Assembly (NCBI GenBank): GCA_964035795.1
Contig: OZ038325.1
Coordinates: forward strand, 7,065,607 to 7,129,606
DNA length: 64,000 bases
DNA from: Pterobdella sp. o SKG-2022
Lineage: Eukaryota > Annelida > Clitellata > Hirudinida > Piscicolidae
Direction of reading: 5' to 3'
The notes beneath the pieces were generated by a model, which was given only the letters and a program-made list of their open reading frames with translations, searched no databases and was not told the DNA's origin. The position numbers and the translations under genes were made by a program. Shown here piece by piece: positions 19,301 to 31,240 of the stretch. How positions within the stretch are numbered: the stretch's first letter is position 1; each line of letters begins with the position of its first letter.

Positions 19301-22300
19301 TAAAAATGATATCTAAGCATACAAATTTTTTTTTCAAACTTTTCAATAAGAACCTTGTGTTTCAAAATAGAAAAAAAAATTAAGGTTGTGAATTTTTCAG
19401 ACAATCTGATTTTTTCGTTTTTATAGTCTTCATAATCGATCAAATGACTTTTACTCGATGACTTCAAAACACTCTGCGGGTGTGAACTCAATTAGTTTGT
19501 GCCAATCCACTGTTTTCTCTATTTTTAAATCATTTCTTTAACAAAACTTTTTTGTTTACTTAACTCTCCTTTTTCATAGAGTGTTTGCAGTATTGATCAG
19601 AAATTTTCTAAGTTAAAGTTAAGTGAACAAGCTAGTTAAATTCATTGAAACAACTCTATCGTCTTTTATTCAAACAAAAATTCTACATTAATTTCATTGA
19701 ATTTTATCATTGTTATTAACACTTGAAATAATTATGATGAAGCTAAACGATTTTTTCTTCTTGTGTAACAGAGAAACCCAAAGATAAAGAAGTTGTGTGC
19801 CATGCATCCGCTTGGGACTTCTATGATAAAAAAGATTTCAGGTAAGAGCTTTCACATAGATAAGATTAAGGTTTAAATAATGCATTCTATGAACACATAA
19901 ATATAAATAAATATATAAATGAAAATACTTGAATATAAATACAACTAGGTAAAAATCAATAAGAACAAAACTAAATAGATAAGAATGCAAATTTAACTAT
20001 TGGTCAATAGATAGGTGATAAAAATTAACAGTATTGAACCTTACTTTTAGAATAAAGCAGTGCACAGAGGTCAATCACAAATGGTTCATGACCACCCACC
20101 ATGAAATGGGACATGTGGTCTACTATGAACAATACAAAAACCAGCCTATCCAATTCAGGACAGGAGCTAACCCTGGTTGGTTTGATTATTATAATAATCT
20201 CAAATAATAAGAGTTTTCTCATGACAAGTTTAGTGTATTTAGTGAATAAATACTTTTTTTTGTTTGTTTCACTCTTATTGTAGAGGTTTTGATTGTATTA
20301 ATATGAAGAAAATTTTTCACTTGATTCTGTAAATCGATGAATTTGTTTACTTAATGTAATGTAATGCGGTATTTATAAAGCGCTTTTCCTTATTGATCAA
20401 AGCGCTTTTTATAAATTTAATGTAACGAAAACACACTGTGGTACAGGTGCTAATTGTCGGCCCACGCGGGATCGAACCCGGTAACTTTAGGTAATTAGTC
20501 TAATGAGCTATAGGGGCCGACTTACCGTTAAACATGTTTGCTACAATGCCACTTCTATCTTAGAACCATTGTAAAGAACAACTAACTTGTGTTACCAAGA
20601 GATATAACTTGAACGTGCGTTCTTACAAATAGATTCTAGTTGGAATTTCACCTGTCTTACAATAGTTGTTATTATTTCAGGCTTCCATGAAGCTCAGGCC
20701 GATATCGCCTCCCTCTCTGTAGCCACTCCTGCCTACCTCAAGCATGTCGGTCTCTTGAAGGACTATGAAGAAACAGGAGATGGTTGTCTTTATTTCTTTT
20801 TAACATCAACAATTTGTAAAAGCACCAAATAATTTTTGAAATCTTCATACAAATTTTGCTTCTAAACTGAGTGTCGTTCTTTAAACGAAAAACCTAGAAC
20901 TCAAAAATTATTTTATTTAAATTTAAAAAATAGTCACAGGTTTCAGTTGCATTATTTTTTTATTTATTTTACAACTTTGAAGAGCAAGTATTTTGAAGAA
21001 AACCATAGATTTATCAAGTTATACTTATGAATAAAATTTATACCATCATAATTGAAAAATTCAGTGGTTTTGATGAAAATATTCAGATTTGAACTTCTTG
21101 ATGCAGCAAGCTCTAACCAAACTAGCTTTCCTTCCCTTCGGCTACCTCATCGATTTGTGGAGGTGGGACCTCTACAGTGGAGCTACAACTGAAAAAGAGT
21201 ACAACGCCAAATGGTGGGAAGCCAGGTTAAAACATTTTTTGATATAGTTTTATAATACAACGGGTTTAAATCTCGCTCAACGCAGTTAGCCTTCTATGGT
21301 CCATCATTTGAAACAATTACGCCAAAATGAGCTGATATTTTGATATTTTGTATAATTTTAAAGCTATTCTAATTTTTCGAAACAGATGCAAATATCAAGG
21401 TTTGAGCTCTCCAGTTGAGAGAACTGAAAATGATTTTGATGCTGGTGCCAAGTTCCATGTACCTAATAACACTCCTTATATTAGGTTGCCGTTAATCAGA
21501 TCTCTTCAAACATTTTTAAACATTGCAAATATTATCAATATGATCTTTTAACAAAAAAAATTTTAATGCAACTTGGATTTACAAAAAGCTTTGAGTTATT
21601 TAGTTCATAATTTTTCATTTAAATTCACTTTGCACTAGGCTCATTTAGTTTATCATAATATATAAGCAATCTGGTTCCATAAAAAACAACTTATTTCATG
21701 AGTCTTTAAATGAAAAATTCCAGTATTGTATTACTTTTTTGCTACCTTTTTAATTAAGTATCTATTTTTTTAATGAAATTTCTTTTAAATTCTTCAGGTA
21801 TTTTGTAGCACATATTCTGCAGTACCAGTTCCATGAAGCTCTATGCAAAGAGGCAGGTATCACTAAGCCTTTGCACCAGTGCAGTATCCATGGTAATAAA
21901 AAGGCTGGAGAAAAACTGAGGTGTTTCAAAATTTTATTTAATATTTTTAATTTTCACTAAATCTGGAAACCGAGTAAAAAAATCTTTTTCAACTTCATTT
22001 TGGTCAAAATGAAGATTATTTGAAATGTTTTGCATAATACTTTAAGCTAAAAGCTCACAACTAAACATATACGCACGTTTATAACTGAATATTTATTAAT
22101 TTCTCAAAGGGAAATGTTAACTCTGGGCGCATCAAAACCTTGGCCTGAGGCTTTAAAGGCACTAACAGGATCAGACAAAATGTCAGCCGAAAGTCTGTTA
22201 AACTATTTCAAACCTCTGAGAAGTTGGCTACAGGAACAAATTAAAGATGAAAAAAAAGGTTGGAAAGAAACTTGTCCTCCTTTCGACCCCTCCAGAGGTG

Positions 22301-22377
22301 GTTCTTCAATGAAGTCTGTCTCTCAGATTATGGAGGTGTTTGCGATGGTAGTGAACCTTGTTGCACGCATTTTTTAA
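16372..22377 (+). CDS. Single-domain angiotensin-converting-enzyme-like M2 peptidase
   Basis: Zinc dipeptidyl carboxypeptidase of the ACE/AnCE family. Fourteen exons join in phase: 16372-16569, 17126-17281, 17398-17497, 17705-17878, 18104-18295, 18523-18620, 18985-19084, 19772-19841, 20051-20175, 20681-20782, 21087-21225, 21386-21484, 21798-21920, 22110-22377. The total is 1944 nt (647 residues). I chose the second ATG (16372) because the tandem copy keeps only that one. The signal peptide is about residues 1-21 ([15 protein letters not shown]). The catalytic set is complete: HHEMGH and the third zinc ligand in HEAQAD. Substrate residues are kept in CHASAW, GAKFH and PYIRYF, and chloride-site Arg/Trp candidates in WKGWRD and LWRWD. 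There is no classical transmembrane anchor, so it is probably secreted. The last about 25 residues are uncertain: a +1-frame Cys-rich tail ending at 22421 is better conserved (see findings). Confidence 0.93.
20351..20522 (-). repeat. tRNA-derived SINE in an ACE intron
   Basis: Read on the minus strand, 20522-20455 is tRNA-like: GGCCCCTATAGCTCA (A box region, partly deleted), then CCGGGTTCGATCCCGCG (B box and T arm) ending GGGCCGACA. A non-tRNA body with GCGCTTT motifs follows. The same head occurs at 63240-63312. The deleted D arm means it is not a functional tRNA gene. Confidence 0.7.
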
Positions 22378-23544
22378 ACCTGGGAAGATCCAATAGAACT
22401 TTTTGTGATTTTATGAGATAGTATAATTCAAATAATTTGAACTCGAAGACTTATTTGTAATGCTTTATACCTTATTTACACAGAATACAAACTATAAATA
22501 CATGCAAAAATTAAATTTTTATTCCAAGAATCTTTTTCTCACCTTTAACATAATCGTTTTCTACTGATTTTTCATACCGAATTTAGAATCAATCTATTTT
22601 GAGATTCATCATTTTTTGAAATAAATTTATCATAATATTTTGCTAAATCAATTGATCCATCGTGAATCTATATGGAACAAATAATAATGAAATCATTGGT
22701 GGAGACTTTATAGTTCTTTCAAACACCCTTAATTTTTGTCTGGCTTAATATTTTTGAAGTTCATAAAAAATATTATCCATTATATGAATTTGATGAAATT
22801 TTTCAATAAAAATTATGTGAGATACTTCCAAAGGCATTTTGAGTATCTTGTTTTTCCATAATTTTCGTTTATTTTTCTTTGAGAATTGAGGATTTTAAAA
22901 ATACGTTTATTATTGTAAAAAATGTATCTTCAAAATCCTCAATTGTTGACAAATGAAAACGAAAATGAGTATGATAATGAAAACAAACAAAATTGAATAA
23001 CAGGGAAAAAAAGTAAAGTAAAAAAGAAAATCAATTAAAGAAATTTTATTGGTTACAAATAATAGTTATTTATAAATTTTATCTTTATCAGTTTTCGTCT
23101 TAAAATTTAAAATATAGAGACATGCTGTGAAAGAGACAGTAGATTCTTGTCAAAAGTTTAGTTAATGTGTTTTTATATTTTTAGAGAAATATTTTTGATA
23201 TTAAAACCTTTTGATAGCTTTTCAGTTTAATGAATATGAATCATAAAAATGTAATGGTTATTATTGTCATATGTATGTTTCTCTGAATGAAATAAACATG
23301 GTGATTAACTAAACTAGCCTATTAACAAAAACGATTTGAATCAAACACTTTTATTATCTGAATAATAATACGAAAAATTAATCATGAGATGTCACACATT
23401 GTGTTATTACCCATTAGGTCAACAATGCTTTAATTCTACAATCCTAAAATTGAATCTAAAAATTTTTCGAAAAATTAACTAATTAAACCATTTCAATAGT
23501 CGATAAAATCAATTAATTAAATCTTAATTACATTATAAAGATCA
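22378..23544. other. Spacer between ACE copies 1 and 2
   Basis: No gene seen apart from the possible alternative ACE tail to 22421. It holds a palindromic element at 22887-22945. A block near 23110 containing ATATAGAGACATGCTGTGAA recurs at about 27273 after copy 2, showing that the duplicated unit includes this spacer. Confidence 0.6.
22887..22945. mobile_element. Short palindromic foldback element (family B)
   Basis: AATTGAGGATTTT at the left is the exact inverse of AAAATCCTCAATT at the right. The inner arms also pair (ACGTTTATTATTGTAAAAAA region against ATGTATCTT). A related half-element lies at 49768-49808. No coding capacity; consistent with a MITE. Confidence 0.55.
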
Positions 23545-25026
23545 TGAGGGCGATTGGTAAATATCTTGCCTTGGTGCTTTTTGTCCAAGCTACTGTGGTT
23601 CTGTCGGACGAAAAAAGACAGTCTCAAGCGAGAAAATTTTTTGAAAATTGCAATGAGAAAGCTCTCAAAGTGTTTAATAAAAATTTGTTGTTAAGTGGAA
23701 ACTCAGTACCAATTTGACAGAAGAGAACGAGGTCCTTAGTGTGAGTGACTTGAAAACATTGATAGAAGTTTAAAGGGTTTCATAGCAAGAAAAAAAATTA
23801 GAAAACGATCCGATATGAAGAAGTGAATAATTTCAAAGCGGTTTATATGCACAAATATCACATACGGCTGGCTCATAACCACCCACCATGAGATGGGACA
23901 TGTGGCTTACTTTGAACAGTACAAAGACCAACCTGTCAGTTTCAGAAAAGAACCACTATGGTTTGGTGATATTTGGGTCTTCCTTTTAATTAAATATTTA
24001 TAAAATTCTTGTATTTGCTTTTAGAGATAATATTTCTGGTGTGAAGACTAGTATTTTTTATGGGTTTTTTCTAATGTAACTTATAACAGTTGTCTATCAT
24101 CCCAGGTTTCTATGAAACTCAGGCAGATATCGCCTCCCTCTCTGTAGGTACTCCTACCTACCTCAAGCATGTCGGTCTCTTGAAGGACTATAAAGAAAAA
24201 AATGATGGTTGTCCAATTTATTTATCTTGAGTATATCATTAATAACTATTGCAATTTTATAAAACCTGAAAATTGTTGTTACTTAGAGAACAAGACCTTT
24301 GAAGTTAAACCATATCTATCTAACAAAACAAGCAAATTTCTCGAAATTAAATTGACCTGTTCTACTTAGATAGCCACAATTCAGTTTTAATACTTGGTGC
24401 GTAAAAGATTAGCAATTGTAAAAGCAAATAATATCGAAAGATACAAAAAATTTAACTTTTACGTACCAGCATAATGAGATTCACAGAGTTAATCGATTTG
24501 ATAGGAGTACTTGATTGAAACTATCATCATTCAGCTTTGAACTTTTTGATGCAGCAAACTTTATCCAAATTAGTTTTTTTCCTTTTGCTTATTTAATTAT
24601 TTGGAGACGTCTACAGTGATGCTACAGCTGAGAAAGATTATAACGCCAAATGGTGGGAGGCCAGGTATTATGAGTTCATTAGATAACTTTCAGTTATTAC
24701 TTGTTCGACATTTCAAACACTGCCTAGAAACGTATTTTTACAGTTATTTCAAACTTCCCAATTTTTCTACTGCTCAAAAAGAGATGCAAGTATAACGCTT
24801 TCTCATCAGGAAAATGTTGGCCATGGGCTCCTTAAAACCTTGGCCTGAAGCTTTGAAGGCACTGACCAGATCAAGGAGAATGTCAGCTCAAAGCTTGCTC
24901 AACTATTTCGAACCTTTTAGAGAATGGTTACAAGAGCAAATTGAGAACGAGACTCTAAGATGGTCGAAAACTTGTCCTCCTTTTGATCTCTACAAAGTTA
25001 GTTCTTTAATGAAGTCTGTCTCTTAG
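23545..25026 (+). pseudogene. ACE-like tandem copy 2, decayed
   Basis: Exon 1 is nearly identical to copy 1 through the signal peptide ([21 protein letters not shown]) and is then interrupted by a stop at about 23716. Sequence right after it matches the interior of exon 4, so exons 2-8 have been deleted. A zinc-motif exon fragment (HHEMGH) remains at about 23870-23960. An exon-10 copy at about 24105-24208 has HEA changed to YET. An exon-11 remnant at about 24540-24665 contains stops. Exons 12 and 13 are absent. Exon 14 is at about 24811-25026. It cannot encode a working peptidase. Introns after exon 10 are nearly identical to those of copy 3, so copies 2 and 3 are each other's closest relatives. 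Confidence 0.9.
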
Positions 25027-25485
25027 AATGTGGTAAGGGTTGCGATGGTTGTGAGCGTGATTGTGCACTTTTTTTAAGCCTGAAAAAATCCCATAATACT
25101 TTCTAAACTTCCAAGAAAAATAATTTTAAATTAATTCGATTTGTAAACTCATTTTTGAAACTTTAACCTTTTACAGGATCTAATCTGTCTATAAACTTGA
25201 AAATCTACTTTTTTATTCCACGAGTATTTGTTTTCATAGTTGTTATATTTGTTTTTCAGTGCTTTCTCGTACGAAATTCACAACCAATTCATTTCAAGAT
25301 TTATCATTTTTTTAAATAAGTTTATCATAATAACGTTTTACTAAATCAATTGGTCCATTGTGATTTTATATAAAATCAATCAATAAAGGATTAGTGAAGA
25401 ATTCATAGTTCTTTCAAAGCTCTTCAAGCTGGTCTTGAGCTTAATTAATCTTTTGTGAAAACAGTAATAGCAAAAAAACTGACTC

Positions 25486-26455
25486 TTGTTGCACAATGAC
25501 AAAAAACTCTATATATACCAACCTCAACCTTCATTCAAGTTTCTACTTCCTTTTGTATGCTCCCTACTGCATGGACTGTTCATAATAGCAGTAGATCATG
25601 CAATGAAAACAGCAATATCTAATTCAAATGATTGTGGCTTTACTCTCGAAAAAGCTAAAAGTAGAAGACATTCAGCAATATGTATAACATACATAGACTA
25701 CGCAGATTATATTGCCCTACTTTCAGACTGTGGATAAAGCTGAAAAACTGTTGCTTACCGTAGAAATGGCAGCCAAACTAATAGGTCTTCACATTAATGA
25801 GAAAAAAACACAATATATGACATTTAACCAAAATCCTTCAAAACTCACCCCAATAAACAAAAAATGTATAAAACCCACAAACGATTTTCTCTATCTAGGA
25901 TCCTGGATATATTCCAACGAGAAAGACGTTGACGTAAGAATCGGTAAAGCTCTGGTTGCTCAACAAAAACTAAATACTATCTGGAATTCAAAGCTGTCAA
26001 AAAACTTGAAATTAGAATTTTTTCATACTACAGTGAGCTCTGTGCTACTCTATGGATCTAGTACCTGGACATTGGCCAAAAAGTTAGAAATAAAGTTAAA
26101 CGGGTGCTATACAAAAAGCTAAAAGTTGTGAATAATGTAAAATGGCTGCAACGTATAAGCAATAATGTACTATACGACAACTTACCAAAGATAACCAGTA
26201 CAATTTCAACACAAAGAGTGAGTTTCGCAGGACATTGCTTTCGCAGTAAAGAAGTTGTACACAAATTGATATTATGGGAACCAAAATGTGGTAAAAATAC
26301 TAGAAGAAGACCAACTCGAAAATTTATCAACCAACTAACTGACGATACTAATCTTGATAAAGAAGATTTAGAAACAGCTATGAATGATAGGGAGTATTGG
26401 AAGAACAAAGTCATAGAAGTTCGACTGTGGTCAACATGATGATGATGATACTGCA
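25486..26455 (+). mobile_element. 5'-truncated RTE-like non-LTR retrotransposon remnant
   Basis: The reading frames at 25486-25737, 25712-26122 and 26104-26439 together cover the end of a reverse transcriptase: DHAMKTAI, then the catalytic box as YADYIALLSD (normally YADD), FLYLGSWI, SSVLLYGSSTWTL and the typical C-terminal segment LTDDTNLDKEDLETAMNDREYW. Two frame breaks and the Asp-to-Tyr change at the active site make it dead. The end is followed by a short (ATG)n run, as is usual for elements with simple-repeat 3' tails. It was inserted between ACE copies 2 and 3. Confidence 0.8.
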
Positions 26456-26901
26456 TGGACTAGAAAATTTAAACTATCTCTTTCTTGCTTCCTATTCTTG
26501 CATTAATAGCTCAAACTTGTATGTTGTTATATAACAGATGGTCAAATTATGAGTTAAACCCTTAGATAAAGTTGAAGTATCCTTAGTTTTGTTTAGGTGT
26601 TTTCAATTTTATTTGATTTTGTTAATTGGTTCCTTGTTTCTTGTGTCTCAATTTTTAAATTAACTGAATTTTTCGTCCTAATCTTGTAAAATTTCTTTTC
26701 GTTATACTTTAAAATTCAATTAACAACTTTCTCTAATATGATCCGTCTGAAATATAAAAAAACCTATACTTTATAATCAATTACTGGGAGAAAAACAAAA
26801 AAAATTAATGTTAAACTTGGAATGTGAGTGAATAAAAATGACTTAGAATAACCATATCCATTAAAAAGGAGAGCAAACACAAATTATTTATAAACTTGAT
26901 T

Positions 26902-26920
26902 CACGAAGCTTTTCGTAAGA
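26902..26920. repeat. Dispersed hairpin repeat, copy 2
   Basis: CACGAAGCTTTTCGTAAGA, identical to the copies at 11738 and 49961. The flanks differ apart from being AT-rich. Confidence 0.75.
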
Positions 26921-27822
26921 CAAACTCACATAAGCAAGTACCATTTAATGTAGTTTGCTAATTATAAATTTAATGATATTTTATGATAAAAATAATAAGT
27001 GTAATAATTTTTCAGTCATCGTATGTGTATTTCATAACATTTTTTAACGAAAAACATCAAACGTGAGAAATTTTTTAAACATTTATTGAGAATTAAAAGC
27101 TATAGGTTTATTCTTATAAAAAGTTAGCGAATTGTAACCATGGTTGAACAGTAATTGAATCATCAGTTAACTATTTTTAAAAAATAACAGTTGTTTTAAT
27201 TTGAATGATATTAGTTTAAATAAATAAGTTATTTTTAAAATTTATGATTGTAAGTTTTTTTCCCACAAATTTTAAATATAGAGACATGCTGTGAAGAGGT
27301 CAAAAAATGGTGCTAATTCTGTGAAAGTTTGCTCAATTCATTTGTATATTTTAAAAAAAATGTTTTGAATATTCTCTTACTAGTTTAATGACGAAATGAA
27401 AAGGAAATATATAAATATATCAACTTTTTATATGTTTAAATCTTCTCTGAATGAAATAATTATATGAAACTAGAAATTTCAATTGTACTCTGAGCTATAA
27501 ATATATGGTTTGGACAATCCTGAAATCATTTTTAGAAATTCCTAATAAGTTAATTTTATTTAAATCATTTTAATAGAAAATATAATTCTGTGATTAAAAA
27601 CCTTCTGAATTAGCTTTTAGTTATTTCGTTTGCCAAAAAAAGACCAACATCTTAACTGCCACTTCTACACGTTTAATACATGTTCCTAATGGTTGTAAAT
27701 TTACAGAGAAAAAAAGTTTTCCCTTCTTGAAGCTTCTTTGTGGTTTTGGCTCAAACAAGTAATAGATTCTGTCTGCTGAGATCTTTTTCTTCTAGATCCT
27801 TCTGGTTTTTGATTTTTTCTTA

Positions 27823-29825
27823 GAATGAAGCAATGCACAAAAGACACTCCGGACTGGTTCATAACCACCCACCATGAAATGGGACATGTAGCTTACTTTG
27901 AGCAGTACAAAGATCAACCTGTCAGTTTCAGAGAAGGAGCTAATTATGGTTTGGTGATATTTGGGTCTTTCTTTTAATTAAGTATTTATAAGATTATTGT
28001 GTTTGTTTCGAAGATATTGTTTCTGAAGAGACAACCAGTTTTTTTCCGGATTTTTTTATGTAACTCATAAGAGATTTCTATTGTTCCAGGCTTCCATGAA
28101 GCTCAAGCAGATATCGCCTCCCTCTCTGTAGGCACTCCTACCTACCTCAAGCATGTCGGTCTCTTGAAGGAATATGAAGAAACAGATGATGGTTGTCCGA
28201 TTTATTTATCTTGAGTATATCATTAATAACTATTGCAATTTTATAAAACCTGAAAATTGTTGTTACTTAGAGAACAAGACCTTTGAAGTTATGCAACATC
28301 TATCTAAAAAAACGAGCAAACTACTCAAAATGAATTTAAGCTGTTCAATATTAATATCCAAAATTCAATTTCAATACTTGATGCGTAAGGTACAAACAAT
28401 AGAACTCATAAAACTTTTACGTACCAGCATAATGAGATTCACAGAGTGAAACTACTTGATATGAGTACTTGATTGAAACTATCCTTATTCAAAATTGAAC
28501 TTTTTGATGCAGCAAGCTCTATCCAAACTAGTTTTTATCCCTTTCACTTATATAATATATATACGGAGATGGGACGTCTACAGTGGTGCTATAACAGAGA
28601 AAGATTATAACGCCAAATGGTGGGAGGCCAGGTATTATGAGTTCATTAAATAAATTTCAATTATCACTTTTTCGACTTTTAAACACTGCGTAGAAACTTA
28701 TTTTTGCAGTTGTTTCAAATTTCACAACTACTTAATTTTTTCAAAACAAATGCAAGTACCAAGGCATGAGTGCACCAATGGAAAGAACTGAAGAGGGTTT
28801 TGACCCCGTGACATTTTTCCATATTGCTCATAATGTGCCTTACATCAGGTATCTATTTTTAGAATAACAGCCATGATGCACAATAAATTCATAGCAAAGT
28901 ATTAATATATAAGCTTGATTTTTTGGCACAAGCAACTATATCTAAAGTTAGTATTAAGGGATTAAGTATAAACTTTTCGAAAATTAAGATAGAATTATCG
29001 AACGACCATATTATTTGAAAAATTATAGATTTTGTATGATAATGTAGAAGTTCAAATGATTTATAAAGTCAATCAGTTATATTGAATGTAGTAGTAGTAG
29101 TAGTAGTGGTAGTAGTAGTAGTGGTAGTAGTAGTAGTAGTAGTGCATCTGATCTTCAGTTCGGTGAGATGGAATTTAAGTATTTTATTACCTTTTTTTTA
29201 AATATATGTTATCTCTTGTTACAATGTATATCATCAAAACCTCAGGTATTTCGTAGCACATATACTGCAGTACCAGTTCCATAAAGCTCTATGCAAAGAG
29301 GCATGCAACAAAAAACCTCTATATCAATGCAGTATCCACAATAGTAAAGAAGCTTGAGCAAAACTTATGTATGATTCACCATTAAATTTTTTACTTGTAT
29401 ATTTAATGCTTATTCCTTAAAATAAACACCAAATGGAAAGAACTTAGTTTTTAGTTGATTAATTTTAGACAATTTTATATGAAGCTATGTTACTAATTTC
29501 AAGATTCTGAAACTACATATATAAAACTAAATATTCATAAACTTCTCAAAAGAAAATGTTGGCAATGAGCTCTTCAAAACCTTGGCTTGAAGCTTCGAAG
29601 GCACTGACCGGATCAAGGAGAACGTCAGCCCAAAGCTTTCTTAACTATTTCGAACCTCTTAGAGGATGGCTACAAGAACAAATTAGGAATGAGACTTTGG
29701 GATGGTCAGAAACTTGTCCTCCTTTCGAGCCTTCCAAAGGAGGGTTTTCAATGAAGTCTGTCTCTCAGGTTTTGGTGAGAATTGCAATGGTTGTGAGCGT
29801 GGTTGCGCACATTTCTCGAGTCTGA
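27823..29825 (+). pseudogene. ACE-like tandem copy 3, 5'-truncated
   Basis: Only the equivalents of exons 9-14 are found: 27823-27948 ([18 protein letters not shown]), 28091-28191 ([16 protein letters not shown]), about 28495-28632, about 28749-28848, about 29247-29357 and 29555-29825. The zinc motif and the HEAQAD glutamate survive. However, the acceptor AG of exons 11 and 12 has become AA, the AKFH lysine is lost (VTFFH), and a TGA at about 29355 ends the exon-13 equivalent early. No exon 1-8 sequence is visible upstream. It is best called a pseudogene, although individual exons remain open and could mislead gene predictors. Confidence 0.88.
29089..29142. repeat. (GTA)n microsatellite
   Basis: GTAGTAGTAG-type trinucleotide run with a few GTG interruptions, inside ACE copy 3. 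Confidence 0.9.
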
Positions 29826-31110
29826 AACGGTTCAATAGAACTTTTTATAATTCTATGAAGTGTTTTTTAAATTATTTTGGCTTGAAAACTCATCTTTGAA
29901 GCTTTTGACCTTACTTTTATAATATCTTCTTTATATCGATAAACTAGTTCATCAGCAAATTAAAACATAACAATCATTGCATCATTTAGAAATCTTCTAG
30001 GAGTAACATAACAATTTTTTTTCTACTCATTCTGAAAGTATTTGATTTGTTTTGTACACATTTTTTTTAGAAAGTTGGTCTGACACTTTTTAGGATAGAC
30101 AAATAAAAACCTTAAAGCATAGACGTTCGAACGTAATATAAATCGGGGTTTTTGCTTCATAAATAGAGTGTTCCTTGTAGAGTTTACACAACTAACCAAA
30201 CGTATCTTCAAGCAATTTTAAGTTAATTTTTTTTTTAAATTCAAAATGTTTCCTTAAATGGTGAAGAGCTTGAAAATTTACGAAACCTTTACTGACAACC
30301 AGCACCACTATCCCAGAAGCTCTACCAGCTGAACAGAGTGGACCAATTTTAGTTTGACTCTTAGAGCTGATGAAATCAAAAATTTTTCAACAGTTTATTT
30401 GTATAAATTTATAGTGTGCGTGAAATCCTAATGCTTTTAACACACTCATCATTATTACTGTCCCACCTAGACATCCATCTAACAGCTAATACATTGCGTA
30501 GAACATTCTAACGATATTCTAGAAACATTTCTAGTTTAATATCTAGAATCTTCTTATTTTAGTCGTATAGCATCTTTGAAACATTCACTTAGAAATTTCA
30601 TCAAAATGCTCAAACACATTATATTTAATCATCTATATCTCAGTGAAAAGCAATTTAAAGGATATTATAAACTCGTATAATTTATATTATGCAACACAAC
30701 TATAACAAAAAATGTGTTATTAAATTGATAGATTAAAAACTTGGAACTATTTGTTAACCTAACATTTAAAGCCTCTGAGACCTCTGCCCTACATTCAAAT
30801 GCGATGAGAGTTCAATAATACTTATCAAAAATAGTACTAAAATAGACTTAAAAAAGTGAAAAACGGAGAAATTGAAAAAAAAAATTGAAAATAAAACAAG
30901 GGGGTTATACAAAAAAAAGTCTACTTATATAATAATTTAAAGCCATTTTGAATGATCGTGTCATATAAGCGATAGAATTCTCCGCTGCATATCAACACCA
31001 ATAGCTAATCAATGAACAATGATAAACTTTTTGAACAACAAATATAAACAGCAGGATCTAAAAATAACATTAGCAAAATACATTAACCAATAAAAAACAG
31101 GCAAAATTTT
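29826..31110. other. Intergenic, no gene seen
   Basis: AT-rich spacer between the last ACE copy and the 3' end of the EGF gene. It holds the GAA/TTC cluster noted separately; nothing else is recognised. Confidence 0.5.
30501..30553. promoter_or_regulatory. Cluster of heat-shock-element half sites
   Basis: GAACATTC (30501-30508), TTCTAGAA (30517-30524) and GAATCTTC (30546-30553) are three correctly spaced inverted GAA/TTC pairs within about 50 bp. It lies between ACE copy 3 and the 3' end of the EGF gene, with no TATA box or ORF next to it. This is a candidate HSF-binding region only. Confidence 0.4.
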
Positions 31111-31240
31111 CTATAAATAAACTGGCACGTCGCCCCCTTTGACGTGTGATACTTTTACGTCACAATTTGCACCCGCCCATCCCTGCGTACAAGTACAACT
31201 TCCGGTTATGACGTCACATGAGCCATGTTGGCAAGAACAT
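31111..31240 (-). CDS. Terminal exon of the MEGF6-like gene
   Basis: A tttcag acceptor at 31241-31242 precedes [20 protein letters not shown], one last EGF module. A short tail, [15 protein letters not shown], is followed by a stop. There is no hydrophobic anchor, which supports secretion. Confidence 0.85.

Noticed and set aside
29555..29825. Separate small gene from the open exon-14 copy
   Set aside because: It is the last exon of ACE copy 3, with broken upstream exons and a one-base loss at the splice junction.
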